This document shows, piece by piece, positions 55,162 through 64,000 of a stretch of DNA of 64,000 nucleotides. The position numbers were made by a program, and so were the translations under genes. The first letter of the stretch is position 1, and every line of letters starts with the position of its first letter. Source of the DNA: Aquimarina sediminis. Its GTDB lineage: Bacteria > Bacteroidota > Bacteroidia > Flavobacteriales > Flavobacteriaceae. The stretch spans positions 124,001-188,000 of the forward strand of contig NZ_POYJ01000012.1 of NCBI RefSeq assembly GCF_002895435.1, given 5' to 3'. The notes under the pieces are model-generated. The model saw only the letters and a program-made list of their open reading frames with translations. It had not been told where the DNA came from and did not search any database.

Positions 55162-57207
55162 ATGATAGAATCAACAATTCAGGAGATTTTTCAAAAAAAC
55201 CTTAAAGCTAAGAAACCAGGAGGGATAACTTTCATCGAAGGAAATGACAAGACCGAGTATTTGTCATATAAAAAACTCTATTTGGAGGCAACATATATGT
55301 TGCATGATTTACAAGAAAAAGGGTTAAAACCTGGTGATGAGCTGGTATTTCAATTTCAGTCGAGTAAAAAGTTTTTGATTACGTTTTGGGCTTGTGTTTT
55401 TGGAAAAATTATTCCGGTTCCTGTTACGTTTGGAGTATCTATTGAGGTAGTCAATAAAATTAGTAGTGTTTGGAGAAAGCTCAAAAACCCTTATCTAATA
55501 ACGGATTTACCTTCTTTAAAAGATATCATTGCTGGTTTCGACTTAGAAGCAAATAAAGATATTCAAAAAGAAATAATAGATAAGTTAATACAGTTCGAAA
55601 AACCAACGTATTCTAAACAAGCATCTCCTTTACCAGCGAGTTCGTCTGATTTGGTATTTATTCAGTTCTCTTCTGGATCTACAGGATCACCTAAAGGAGT
55701 AATGAATAAGCAAGATAATATATTGTATAATCTTCAAAACTCTATCAAACACCTTAATATTCAAAGTTCAGATAAGTTTCTTGGTTGGATGCCGTTAACT
55801 CATGATATGGGGCTTGTCTTTTTTCATTTACTACCATTAGCTATAAATGCTCAGCAATATCTAATTCCTCCAATAGTATTTTTGACCTATCCAGAATTAT
55901 GGGTAAAAAGCCTGGCAAATCATCAAATTACTGTTTCTGGCTCGCCTAATTTTGGATATAAATATGCCTTAGATAACCTAGAAAAAATACAATTAGAAGA
56001 ATTGTCTTTTAATCAATTGAGAATGATGATTAATAGTGCAGAACCTGTGTCTATTGATGTTAGCAGAAGTTTTACAAAAGCATTATCTCCTTATGGTTTT
56101 TCAAAAGATGTAATAAAACCGGGATACGGATTGGCAGAAGCGGTATTAGGAGTTTCCCTGTGTTATGGATATGAAGGAGATTTACTAAGAGAACATTTTA
56201 TCGATCGCAATAAGTTACATGTTGGAAACGAAGTTGAATTTTTGGATAGTAACTCTGGAAATACGGCGTCATTTGCAGACTTAGGACCTTACTATGGGAC
56301 AGAGATTAAAATTACTGATGAAAGCCAAACTCCTTTGCCCGATGATACTCTTGGTTTTGTTCATCTAAGGAGCCAAGCAGTTACTTCTGGATATTACAAT
56401 GACCCTGATGCGACTCAGCTAGCTTTGTCAGAAGATAGATGGTTTAATACAGGAGATCTAGGGGTTTTGCATAATGGACACCTAGTAATAACAGGAAGAG
56501 CCAAAGAAATGATTTTAATTAACGGTCAGAATTATTTTCCTAATGATCTAGATAAGGTAATTGAAGAACTCCCAAATATAAAGTTTCAACAAGCAGCATC
56601 GTGTAATGTTTTTAATGAAGAAAAACATCAGGATGAGATTTTTGTTTTTATTCTTCATGATGGTTCAATGCAGGATTTTGTTAATGTAACCAATATAATA
56701 AAAAGGCATATTAGACAGAGGGTTGGTTTAGGAATTAAAAAGATTATAAAAGTTAATAAGATTCCGAAAACCACAAGCGGAAAGGTGCAAAGGTATGTAT
56801 TAAGGGATAATTACTTTGATGGAGCGTATGATGATTTTTTAATTCAATTTGAAACTGAATCTAAGAAGCTTAAATCACAAATAAAGAAATTGTCGAGAGA
56901 AGAAATTGAAAAACAGATTTTAGCCACTGTAGAAGATTTATTTACGATTGATAATTTGACAAATACTAGTAACTTCTTTGATTTGGGAGTTACCTCACTT
57001 CAAATTATGCAGTTAAAAGGAAGTCTTGAGTCATTTATAGATGAAGACTTGGATGAGGTTACTTTTTTTAAACACACCACCGCAAAGGATCTTTCAGAAT
57101 ATATTTATGTAGAACTTTTGCATAACACTACTGCAGATATTAAACAAGAAGTCACTGATTTATCTTCTGCCAAAGCGAGAATGAAACTATTGATGAAAAA
57201 AGCATAA
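55162..57207 (+). CDS. Fatty-acyl-AMP-ligase-like protein with C-terminal carrier domain
   Basis: 681 residues. Adenylation core: FIQFSSGSTGSPKGVMNK (P-loop), GWMPLTHDMGLVFFHLLPLA, KPGYGLAEAVLGVSL, WFNTGDLGVLHNGHLVITGR and C-terminal Lys loop KIPKTTSGKVQRY. The pattern is that of starter-unit acyl ligases (FAAL/AL) rather than amino-acid A domains. After about residue 575 a carrier protein follows (NFFDLGVTSLQIMQL), with the phosphopantetheine Ser in GVTSL (T in place of the usual D). It would activate a fatty or related carboxylic acid as adenylate and load it on its own ACP to prime one of the two PKSs. It is 32 nt after the PKS. Confidence 0.9.
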   Translation: MIESTIQEIFQKNLKAKKPGGITFIEGNDKTEYLSYKKLYLEATYMLHDLQEKGLKPGDELVFQFQSSKKFLITFWACVFGKIIPVPVTFGVSIEVVNKISSVWRKLKNPYLITDLPSLKDIIAGFDLEANKDIQKEIIDKLIQFEKPTYSKQASPLPASSSDLVFIQFSSGSTGSPKGVMNKQDNILYNLQNSIKHLNIQSSDKFLGWMPLTHDMGLVFFHLLPLAINAQQYLIPPIVFLTYPELWVKSLANHQITVSGSPNFGYKYALDNLEKIQLEELSFNQLRMMINSAEPVSIDVSRSFTKALSPYGFSKDVIKPGYGLAEAVLGVSLCYGYEGDLLREHFIDRNKLHVGNEVEFLDSNSGNTASFADLGPYYGTEIKITDESQTPLPDDTLGFVHLRSQAVTSGYYNDPDATQLALSEDRWFNTGDLGVLHNGHLVITGRAKEMILINGQNYFPNDLDKVIEELPNIKFQQAASCNVFNEEKHQDEIFVFILHDGSMQDFVNVTNIIKRHIRQRVGLGIKKIIKVNKIPKTTSGKVQRYVLRDNYFDGAYDDFLIQFETESKKLKSQIKKLSREEIEKQILATVEDLFTIDNLTNTSNFFDLGVTSLQIMQLKGSLESFIDEDLDEVTFFKHTTAKDLSEYIYVELLHNTTADIKQEVTDLSSAKARMKLLMKKA

Positions 57208-57389
57208 CACTATATAATAGTAGATAAGCGATAGAATAATCTTTTGAATTTTTCTAACAAAATTAGATACACTCCTCTCTACACATAGCTATATAACACT
57301 TCGAATACCACTTTCTCATATAGAAAAATAGAAATGCTTGTCTGAGTAGGTTCATTTTTTTATAAAATACTCGATTAAAACTTTTAATA

Positions 57390-60300
57390 ATGGATGATAA
57401 TAGATATACAGGATTTGAAATTGCTGTTGTAGGAATGCAATGTAGATTCCCTGGAGCTTCTAACGTAGACCAGTTTTGGGAAAATCTAAAGAATGGAGTT
57501 GATTCTGTATCAACATTTTCGGATGATGAACTTCGGGAATATGGTATTTCTGAAAATGATGTGTTAAACCCTTCCTATGTAAAAGCTAAAGGACTTATTA
57601 AAGATGCTCATTTTTTTGATGCCTCATTTTTTGGTTTTTCTCCTAACGAAGCAAATGTTCTGGATCCTCAAATTCGAATTTTATCTCAATGCGCTTATCA
57701 TGCATTAGAAGATGCAGGTTATAATTTTGAAAAAGAGAAGAACAAAGTTGGAGTTTTTGTAGGAGCTATACCTAATATTAATTGGCAATTACATAGTTTT
57801 AATAAGGCAGGAGGGCAATATTCAGAACAATTTTCATCATTGATACTTAACGATAAGGATTTTGCAAGTACCAGACTCTCTTATTTGTTAAATTTACATG
57901 GACCTAGTAGTACAGTATATACAGCATGCTCTACTTCTTTAGTCTCTGTAGATATGGCATGTCAGAGCCTGTTAACAGGAAAATGTGATCTCTCACTAGC
58001 CGGTGGAGTAGCTTTATCTCTACCATATAAATCAGGGTATTTGTATGAATCCGGAATGATTATGTCGAAAGACGGGCGTACTTGCTCATTTGATGCCAAC
58101 GCTACGGGAACTGTTTGGGGGGATGGAGTTGGAGTAGTAGTGTTAAAAAGATTAGAAGATGCAATAAATGACAGAGATAATATTCATGCGGTAATTAAGG
58201 GTTCTGGAATTAATAATGACGGAAATAGAAAAGTAGGATATACGGCTCCCAGTGTTAAAGGGCAGGTTGAGGTGATTAATGACGCGCTAGCAATGGCAGA
58301 AGTAGCTCCAGAAAGTATAAGTTATATAGAAGGACATGGTAGTGCCACTTCTTTAGGAGACAAAATAGAAATTAGTGCACTCAAAGAAGTTTTTGGGAAT
58401 GTCAATGAAGGGTATAAATGCCCTATTGGCAGTGTGAAATCTAATGTAGGGCATCTAAATACTGCAGCAGGAATAGCAGGTCTTATAAAGGTTTGCTTAA
58501 TGCTGAAAAATTCACAAATCCCGCCTAGTATAAATTATACCTCTCCAAATTCTATTTTACAAGATCCTAAATGCCCATTTTTTGTAAATAATTCACTAAC
58601 CAAATGGGAGCAATCCAATTTTCCATTACGAGCAGGTGTAAGTTCCTTTGGAATAGGAGGGACTAATGCTCACCTAATCCTAGAAAAAGCACCCGACCCA
58701 GAAAATCAGAGTTTTGATAAAAGACAATCTTTAGTTTGTTTATCTTCTAAAACTTCAGAAGGATTAAATATACTTTCTGAAACCTTATCTAGCTTTATTA
58801 AAAAAAATGTAGAAGTAGATATCAGTAATATTGCATATACGCTTCAAACAGGTAGAGATCATTTTCCAATAAGAAGATCAATTGTATTTGAAGATATTGA
58901 TAAACTGGTAAAAGAATTATCAAGAGAAGGAACATATGAACAGATTCTAGAAGCACCAAAAGTAGTAATGATGTTTCCGGGAATGGGAACTATTTATTCT
59001 AACCTTGGAAAAGATTTATATCTAAAAGAAAGAACTTTTAGAGAAGCTATGGATGATTGTTTTAGAATTCTTAATGCTAAAACAGGCAGGGATTTTAAAG
59101 CAATACTCTATCCAGAAAATGGTTCGCAGTTTCCTCAGGATTTTCAAGTGCCTCAACTTTTGGTTTTTTCTTTTGAATATGCGCTTTCGGTTTTATTAAA
59201 GTCATGGGGGATCACTGCTGATTATGTGATAGGGTATAGCCTGGGAGAATATGTAGCAGCATGTGTTTCTGGTGTTTTCGATTTAGAAACAGCTTTAGAT
59301 ATTTTAGTAGAAAGAGGGCGTTTGATAAATACTTTGGACAATGGAGGTATGATTGCCGTTCCTTTATCCAAAGAAGCAATACAAACATATCTTGAAAAAG
59401 AAGTGTATATAGCCATTGATAATGGTCAATCTGTTGTTGTAGCCGGAAGCCAAGAAAGCTTAAAAGAATTAAAAGCAAAACTGGAACAAAATTCGATTAC
59501 TACAATAGAAATTAATGATTCATATGCATTGCATTCTCCTCAGATGGATCCTATTATTGAAGAGTTTGAACAATTAATCTCAAAGTATGAGTTTAAGGTG
59601 CCTGGGATCCCTATGATGTCTAACATAACAGGTGTAAGGTGTAATGAAAATATCACTTCTTCGGGATACTGGAGTGAGCATCTATCCAGAACTATAAATT
59701 TTTCTAAAGGGCTTGATACGATACTAAATGAAAGCTCAAATACAATATTTCTTGAGGTTGGTGCAGGAAATAGCCTTAGTGTATTGGCTCGTAGAACCAG
59801 TGATAAAAAACATCAGTTAAAGCTAGTTTCTCTAGCAAAAAAGGCAAAGACAAAAACATTGGATCATACTTATTTGCTTAAAGCTATTGGTAATTTTTGG
59901 CAGTACGGTGGTAAAGTGAATTGGAAAGCATATCATAGTGATCAATACAAAAACAAACTATCTTTACCGACGTACCCTTTTGAAAAAAAGTCTTTCAGCC
60001 TTCAATTAGAAAGTGGTCTTAGTAGTCACTCTAACACTCAGGATTTATCAAAAAACAAGGATATTTCATCGTGGTTTTATATTCCATCCTGGAAGAGATT
60101 ACCGCTTCTGGCAGATGATACAAAAAAAGCGAAAGCGAAGACTAAAAATATTTTAATCTTAGGATGGAAAGAAAAGAAATCAGTAAAAACACTTTTAAAA
60201 AATGATTTAGATACGATAATCACAGCAACATATTCTGACCATTTTAAAAAAGTTAATAAAAATAAGTATCATCTAAATTATGATCATAAAGAAGATATAG

Positions 60301-63300
60301 TAAACCTGTTTGAAAGTATAGATAAACAAGGAATTGTCTTAGATAAAATAATTGATATTACCGGTCTTACAGCAAAAGATCATAATGATATCAAAAACTT
60401 AGAGAGAACAGTTAATTTGTTTCAAGCAATTTCTTTATCTGCTAGTTCACAATCAAAAATAGATTATCTGGTAGTATCTAGTGAATTATTTTCTATATAT
60501 GGTAATGAAAAATTAAACCCATGGAAATCTACAATTCTTTCTGCTATTAAGGTTATTCCTCAAGAAATCCCTAATGTGAGTTGTAGATTAATTGAGGTAG
60601 AAAGAGAAGTGTATAAAACTGAAAAAGAAAAGTTTTATAAGTTAATATTGGATGAGCAAAGAAGTGTTTCTAAAGACAAAATTATAAGTTATAGAGGTGC
60701 ATCAAGATGGGTTCAAACCGTAGAGCATTATCCAATACATGTGAATAAACAAACCGATTCATTTGTAAAAAAGAATGGGGTATATATTATAGTAGGAGGA
60801 TTAGGGGATATTGGGCGCTCTATTGCCAAATATCTTTTGCAAAACTTTGATGCCAATGTCATTTTGATTGGTCGTTCGCAGCTTCCAGATAGATCCCAGT
60901 GGCAACAATGGCAAAAAGAACATAGTACTGATGAGGTTATAAGCAAAAAAATAGCTAAAATCATAGAGCTAGAAAGCTACGGAGGTACCGTTACTGCAGT
61001 ACAGGCAGATTCTACTTCTTATGCAGAAATGACTCAGACATTTTTAAAAGTTAAATCCAAGTTTGGAACTGTTAACGGTATTTTTCACTCTGCTGGTATC
61101 ATTACTCCAGAGTCTTTTAACATTGTAAAAAGCATCAATAGAAAACAATTGGAATGTCATTTTCCTGTAAAATCCGAAGGGTTAGCAGTTATTAGCAGAA
61201 TTGTAGAGAAAGATCCATTGGATTTTGTGAGTGTAATTTCTTCTCTCTCCTCATTTTTAGGAGGATTAGGTATGATTGGTTATGCCGCTGCAAATCAATT
61301 TATGGATACCATGGTAGCAAATGAAAATAGTAAGGGTAATTCTACTCGCTGGATAACTCTTAATTATAGTAATTGGGAGGGATGGGAAGATGAATTCAAA
61401 GGATTATCCCTTACAGACGATATCCTGAATACGTTTATTACACTGGACGAAGGTGAAAAAACATTTAACAATCTTCTTGCTAAAAGTAATGACCAGGGAC
61501 AAGTCATTATCTCTCCTGTTCATTTACCTTCACTTATAGATAAATGGGATGCATATGATAATGAGAATAGTGAAAAAGGAAAGATTAGTAAATCAAAGCA
61601 AAATAGTAAACCTTTCTTGTCTAACGAGTACCTCGAACCTAGTACTGATCTTGAGAAAAAACTAGTTCAGATTTGGGAAGAAATATTTGGGTTTGGTCCA
61701 ATCGGTATTCTGGATGATTTTATGGAGCTGGGAGGGGATTCATTAAAAGCCATAACCATGCTTTCTCATGTTCAGGGCAAAACAGCAATGACCATGTCAT
61801 TACAGGACTTTTTTAGTAATACAACCATACAAAAGTTATGTGAGAAAGTGACAGAAACACATTTTGTTTCGATCTCGAAAATAGATAAAAAAGAGTTTTA
61901 CCCCGTAACGGCTTCCCAGCATAGAACATGGGTGTTAAGTCAATTAGAAGCGGGTAGTGCAGCTTACAATTTAACCAAGGTAATAGAACTTAAAGGTGAT
62001 CTGGATAAGGCTAAGTTTCAAAAGACATTTGAATTACTCATATCTCGACACGAAATCCTAAGAACTTACTTTAAAACAAATGATTCTGGAGAAATATGTC
62101 AATTTATTATTGATAAAAACGAAGTGAATTTTGAGGTGAAGTATCTTGATTTCTCAAAAAAACTACAGAAAGACTTAGATCAATACTTGATCAATGAGCA
62201 AGCTCTAACTTTTGATTTATCCAAAACTCCTCTTTTTAGAGCAACTTTATTAGAAACCAAGCCTAATGAGTATGTATTTTCTTTTGTAATGCACCACATT
62301 ATTAGTGATGGGTGGTCTATGGAGTTATTAATCTCTGAAATTGTAACAACTTATAACCATTTGGTTAAAGGTGAAGATATTGAATATAAAGAGCTTTCTA
62401 TACAATACAAGGACTATACTGTCTGGTTACAAGAACAAAAAAGTACAGAAGAATATAAAAAGGCTGAACAATATTGGGTTTCCAAATTTCAGGGAGATAT
62501 TCCGGTTTTGGATTTACCAAGCTTTAAAAAGAGACCTAGTGTATGGAGTTACAATGGAAGTACCATACATAAAAGGTACTCAAGAACCTTTTTGTCAAAA
62601 CTCAAGCGGTTTTCAAAGGATCATGATGTAACGATGTTTATGACACTTATGGCAGGGGTAAATGCGCTATTATATCGTTATACTAATCAAAATGATATTA
62701 TCCTGGGTACGCCAGTTGCTGGAAGAGAACATGCCGATATACAAGATCAAATAGGACTGTATTTAAACACCTTGGCAATTAGAACTACCGTTGATGTAAA
62801 TTACAATTTTATTGATTTTCTAGATCATCAGAAGAAAGTGTTATTAGAAGCGTATGATCATCAAAATTATTCTTTTGACGATTTGATTGGTAAATTAAAT
62901 GTAAAAAGAGATACCTCTCGTTCGGTTTTATTTGATGTACTGGTCGTTTTACAAAATCAGGCACAGCTCAAAACAATACAGTCAAACACAAATATTGAAG
63001 GGGTACAAATCACACCATATGAAATTGAAAACAAAACAGCAAAGTTTGATTTAACGTTTTTCTTCGTAGAAACAGATACACTAGAGCTAGATATTCAATA
63101 CAATAAAGATATCTATGACGAATTTCTTATTACTCGAATCTTTACTCATTTTCAAAACTTTATAGAGAACTCAATAAATAGCCCTCAGGAAAAGTTATGT
63201 TCTGTAGCCTATCTTGAAAAAAAGGAAACAAATGAATTGTTAGAGAAATTTGGTAATAGAGTAACAATAGATTACCCAAAGGATAAAACAATAATAGATT

Positions 63301-64000
63301 TGTTTGAAGAGCAGGTTAAGAAAACACCTGATAACTTAGCTTTGGTTTTTGAGGGTACAAAACTAACATATAAGCAACTTAATGAAAAAGCCAATAGGTT
63401 GGCATTTCATTTGAGTAAAAAATATGATATCAAACCTCACGATTTGGTAGGGATTCTACTAGAACGAAGTGAATGGATGATCATAAGCATGTTGGCGGTT
63501 CTTAAAAACAGTGGAGCATATGTTCCCATTGACCCTCAATATCCTCAGAGAAGAATTGATTATATCAAAGAAGATAGTAGTTGTAAGCTGATTATTGATC
63601 AGGAGAAGTTAGATTGGTTTTACTTGGATTCTGATTCGAACCCAGGTAAAAATATGGGTAATCATACTTTGCCTAACAATTTGATTTATGTAATATATAC
63701 TTCGGGCTCTACAGGTGATCCAAAAGGCGTAATGATCACACATGAGAATGTTACAGATTATACTATTGGTCTTTTTAATCATACGCCAATCAAAACTTGT
63801 AGGAGTTTTGCCTTAATGTCTAACATTGCCACAGATCTGGGTAATACGGTTATTTATGGGGCTTTACTTTCTGGAGGGGCACTGTATTTACCTAAAAAAG
63901 AAACATTGCGAAATACAGAGAGTATGTATGAATATTTCGAAGCCCATTCTATTGATTGTATTAAAATAGTACCTGCACATTGGAAAGCCTTGACAAGAAG
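57390..64000 (+). CDS. Hybrid PKS-NRPS, KS-AT-KR-ACP-C-A, open at window end
   Basis: ATG at 57390; open frame to the last base (at least 2203 codons), so the 3' part is missing. KS (about 8-433): YTACSTSLVSVD, EGHGSATSLGD and SNVGHLN carry the triad. AT (about 525-803): FPGMGTIYSNLG, and GYSLGEY, with Tyr where most ATs have His before the nucleophile Ser. A structural KR part and KR (about 1129-1360): VGGLGDIGRSIAKYL, SSLSSFLGGLGMIGYAAAN. No DH or ER, so a beta-hydroxyl remains. ACP: LGGDSLKAI (about 1449). C (from about 1503): HHIISDGWS. A (from about 1991): YTSGSTGDPKGVM, and TDLGNTVIYGALLSGG. Specificity positions 235, 236, 239 and 278 (GrsA numbering) read D, L, T, K, as in Asp/Asn domains. 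The rest of the code is beyond the window. Confidence 0.97.
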   Translation, partial: MDDNRYTGFEIAVVGMQCRFPGASNVDQFWENLKNGVDSVSTFSDDELREYGISENDVLNPSYVKAKGLIKDAHFFDASFFGFSPNEANVLDPQIRILSQCAYHALEDAGYNFEKEKNKVGVFVGAIPNINWQLHSFNKAGGQYSEQFSSLILNDKDFASTRLSYLLNLHGPSSTVYTACSTSLVSVDMACQSLLTGKCDLSLAGGVALSLPYKSGYLYESGMIMSKDGRTCSFDANATGTVWGDGVGVVVLKRLEDAINDRDNIHAVIKGSGINNDGNRKVGYTAPSVKGQVEVINDALAMAEVAPESISYIEGHGSATSLGDKIEISALKEVFGNVNEGYKCPIGSVKSNVGHLNTAAGIAGLIKVCLMLKNSQIPPSINYTSPNSILQDPKCPFFVNNSLTKWEQSNFPLRAGVSSFGIGGTNAHLILEKAPDPENQSFDKRQSLVCLSSKTSEGLNILSETLSSFIKKNVEVDISNIAYTLQTGRDHFPIRRSIVFEDIDKLVKELSREGTYEQILEAPKVVMMFPGMGTIYSNLGKDLYLKERTFREAMDDCFRILNAKTGRDFKAILYPENGSQFPQDFQVPQLLVFSFEYALSVLLKSWGITADYVIGYSLGEYVAACVSGVFDLETALDILVERGRLINTLDNGGMIAVPLSKEAIQTYLEKEVYIAIDNGQSVVVAGSQESLKELKAKLEQNSITTIEINDSYALHSPQMDPIIEEFEQLISKYEFKVPGIPMMSNITGVRCNENITSSGYWSEHLSRTINFSKGLDTILNESSNTIFLEVGAGNSLSVLARRTSDKKHQLKLVSLAKKAKTKTLDHTYLLKAIGNFWQYGGKVNWKAYHSDQYKNKLSLPTYPFEKKSFSLQLESGLSSHSNTQDLSKNKDISSWFYIPSWKRLPLLADDTKKAKAKTKNILILGWKEKKSVKTLLKNDLDTIITATYSDHFKKVNKNKYHLNYDHKEDIVNLFESIDKQGIVLDKIIDITGLTAKDHNDIKNLERTVNLFQAISLSASSQSKIDYLVVSSELFSIYGNEKLNPWKSTILSAIKVIPQEIPNVSCRLIEVEREVYKTEKEKFYKLILDEQRSVSKDKIISYRGASRWVQTVEHYPIHVNKQTDSFVKKNGVYIIVGGLGDIGRSIAKYLLQNFDANVILIGRSQLPDRSQWQQWQKEHSTDEVISKKIAKIIELESYGGTVTAVQADSTSYAEMTQTFLKVKSKFGTVNGIFHSAGIITPESFNIVKSINRKQLECHFPVKSEGLAVISRIVEKDPLDFVSVISSLSSFLGGLGMIGYAAANQFMDTMVANENSKGNSTRWITLNYSNWEGWEDEFKGLSLTDDILNTFITLDEGEKTFNNLLAKSNDQGQVIISPVHLPSLIDKWDAYDNENSEKGKISKSKQNSKPFLSNEYLEPSTDLEKKLVQIWEEIFGFGPIGILDDFMELGGDSLKAITMLSHVQGKTAMTMSLQDFFSNTTIQKLCEKVTETHFVSISKIDKKEFYPVTASQHRTWVLSQLEAGSAAYNLTKVIELKGDLDKAKFQKTFELLISRHEILRTYFKTNDSGEICQFIIDKNEVNFEVKYLDFSKKLQKDLDQYLINEQALTFDLSKTPLFRATLLETKPNEYVFSFVMHHIISDGWSMELLISEIVTTYNHLVKGEDIEYKELSIQYKDYTVWLQEQKSTEEYKKAEQYWVSKFQGDIPVLDLPSFKKRPSVWSYNGSTIHKRYSRTFLSKLKRFSKDHDVTMFMTLMAGVNALLYRYTNQNDIILGTPVAGREHADIQDQIGLYLNTLAIRTTVDVNYNFIDFLDHQKKVLLEAYDHQNYSFDDLIGKLNVKRDTSRSVLFDVLVVLQNQAQLKTIQSNTNIEGVQITPYEIENKTAKFDLTFFFVETDTLELDIQYNKDIYDEFLITRIFTHFQNFIENSINSPQEKLCSVAYLEKKETNELLEKFGNRVTIDYPKDKTIIDLFEEQVKKTPDNLALVFEGTKLTYKQLNEKANRLAFHLSKKYDIKPHDLVGILLERSEWMIISMLAVLKNSGAYVPIDPQYPQRRIDYIKEDSSCKLIIDQEKLDWFYLDSDSNPGKNMGNHTLPNNLIYVIYTSGSTGDPKGVMITHENVTDYTIGLFNHTPIKTCRSFALMSNIATDLGNTVIYGALLSGGALYLPKKETLRNTESMYEYFEAHSIDCIKIVPAHWKALTR

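Noticed and set aside
62371..62631. 86-codon plus-strand frame in the hybrid PKS-NRPS
   Set aside because: Out-of-frame shadow inside the condensation domain region.
48776..64000. trans-AT polyketide synthase system
   Set aside because: Both PKS proteins carry their own AT domain after the KS, and no stand-alone AT gene is in the window.
57390..64000. Broken or frameshifted PKS gene, because no complete frame is seen in this stretch
   Set aside because: I read the same frame at 57390, 58980, 60780, 61620 and 63660 with intact motifs. It lacks a stop only because the window ends.

Overview
The window is a stretch of an AT-rich bacterial chromosome that I place in the Bacteroidota, most likely the marine Flavobacteriaceae (an Aquimarina-like genus is a guess). 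The grounds are a SusC/SusD pair, a type IX secretion C-terminal sorting domain, a GH92 polysaccharide utilisation locus, weak Shine-Dalgarno signals and several TAnnTTTG -7 promoter boxes. I see no rRNA, tRNA, CRISPR array, transposase or prophage.

Left part (1-21.3 kb) is mainly housekeeping. It holds the 3' part of a pyruvate carboxylase gene, a small membrane-TPR protein, and an overlapping SGNH-SGNH-MBOAT operon that looks like an extracytoplasmic O-acetylation system. Next come a small membrane protein carrying a (TA)n microsatellite, a uracil-DNA-glycosylase-like protein and an M43 metalloprotease lipoprotein. A complete trp operon follows on the minus strand (trpE-G-D-orf-C-F-B-A), headed by a readable attenuator with an 18-codon leader peptide containing three consecutive Trp codons. 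Beyond it lie a marR-yceI pair and a plus-strand redox/rhodanese group (TlpA-like lipoprotein, a CNHC redoxin, two rhodaneses).

Middle part (21.3-38.8 kb) is a minus-strand mannose-glycan utilisation locus: SusC, SusD, a GH92 alpha-mannosidase lipoprotein with accessory C-terminal domains, and two tandem ROK-family kinases. An Lrp/AsnC regulator is transcribed divergently from susC. Next to it are a large secreted protein with duplicated basic-secretory-protein metallopeptidase domains, duplicated F5/8C-PKD units and a T9SS tail, and a DPP-IV-type S9 peptidase.

Right part (39.4-64.0 kb, running off the window) is a hybrid polyketide/non-ribosomal peptide gene cluster, all on the plus strand. 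It starts with a strong promoter and a leader of about 160 nt holding a C8 tract and a hairpin. The order is then a specialised NusG paralogue, SbnA- and SbnB-like enzymes for L-2,3-diaminopropionate, two non-haem Fe(II)/2-oxoglutarate oxygenases (SyrP/TauD-like and PhyH-like), a SyrD/PvdE-type ABC exporter, a MacB/FtsX-like permease, a fully reducing PKS (KS-AT-DH-ER-KR-ACP), a fatty-acyl-AMP-ligase-like/ACP didomain protein, and a PKS-NRPS hybrid (KS-AT-KR-ACP-C-A...) open at the window end. The four readable specificity positions of its adenylation domain spell D-L-T-K, as in Asp/Asn-activating domains, which fits the SyrP-like beta-hydroxylase. I infer a lipo-polyketide-peptide containing Asp/Asn (possibly beta-hydroxylated) and diaminopropionate, made from one long transcript kept open by the NusG paralogue. 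I do not recognise the cluster as a known pathway.
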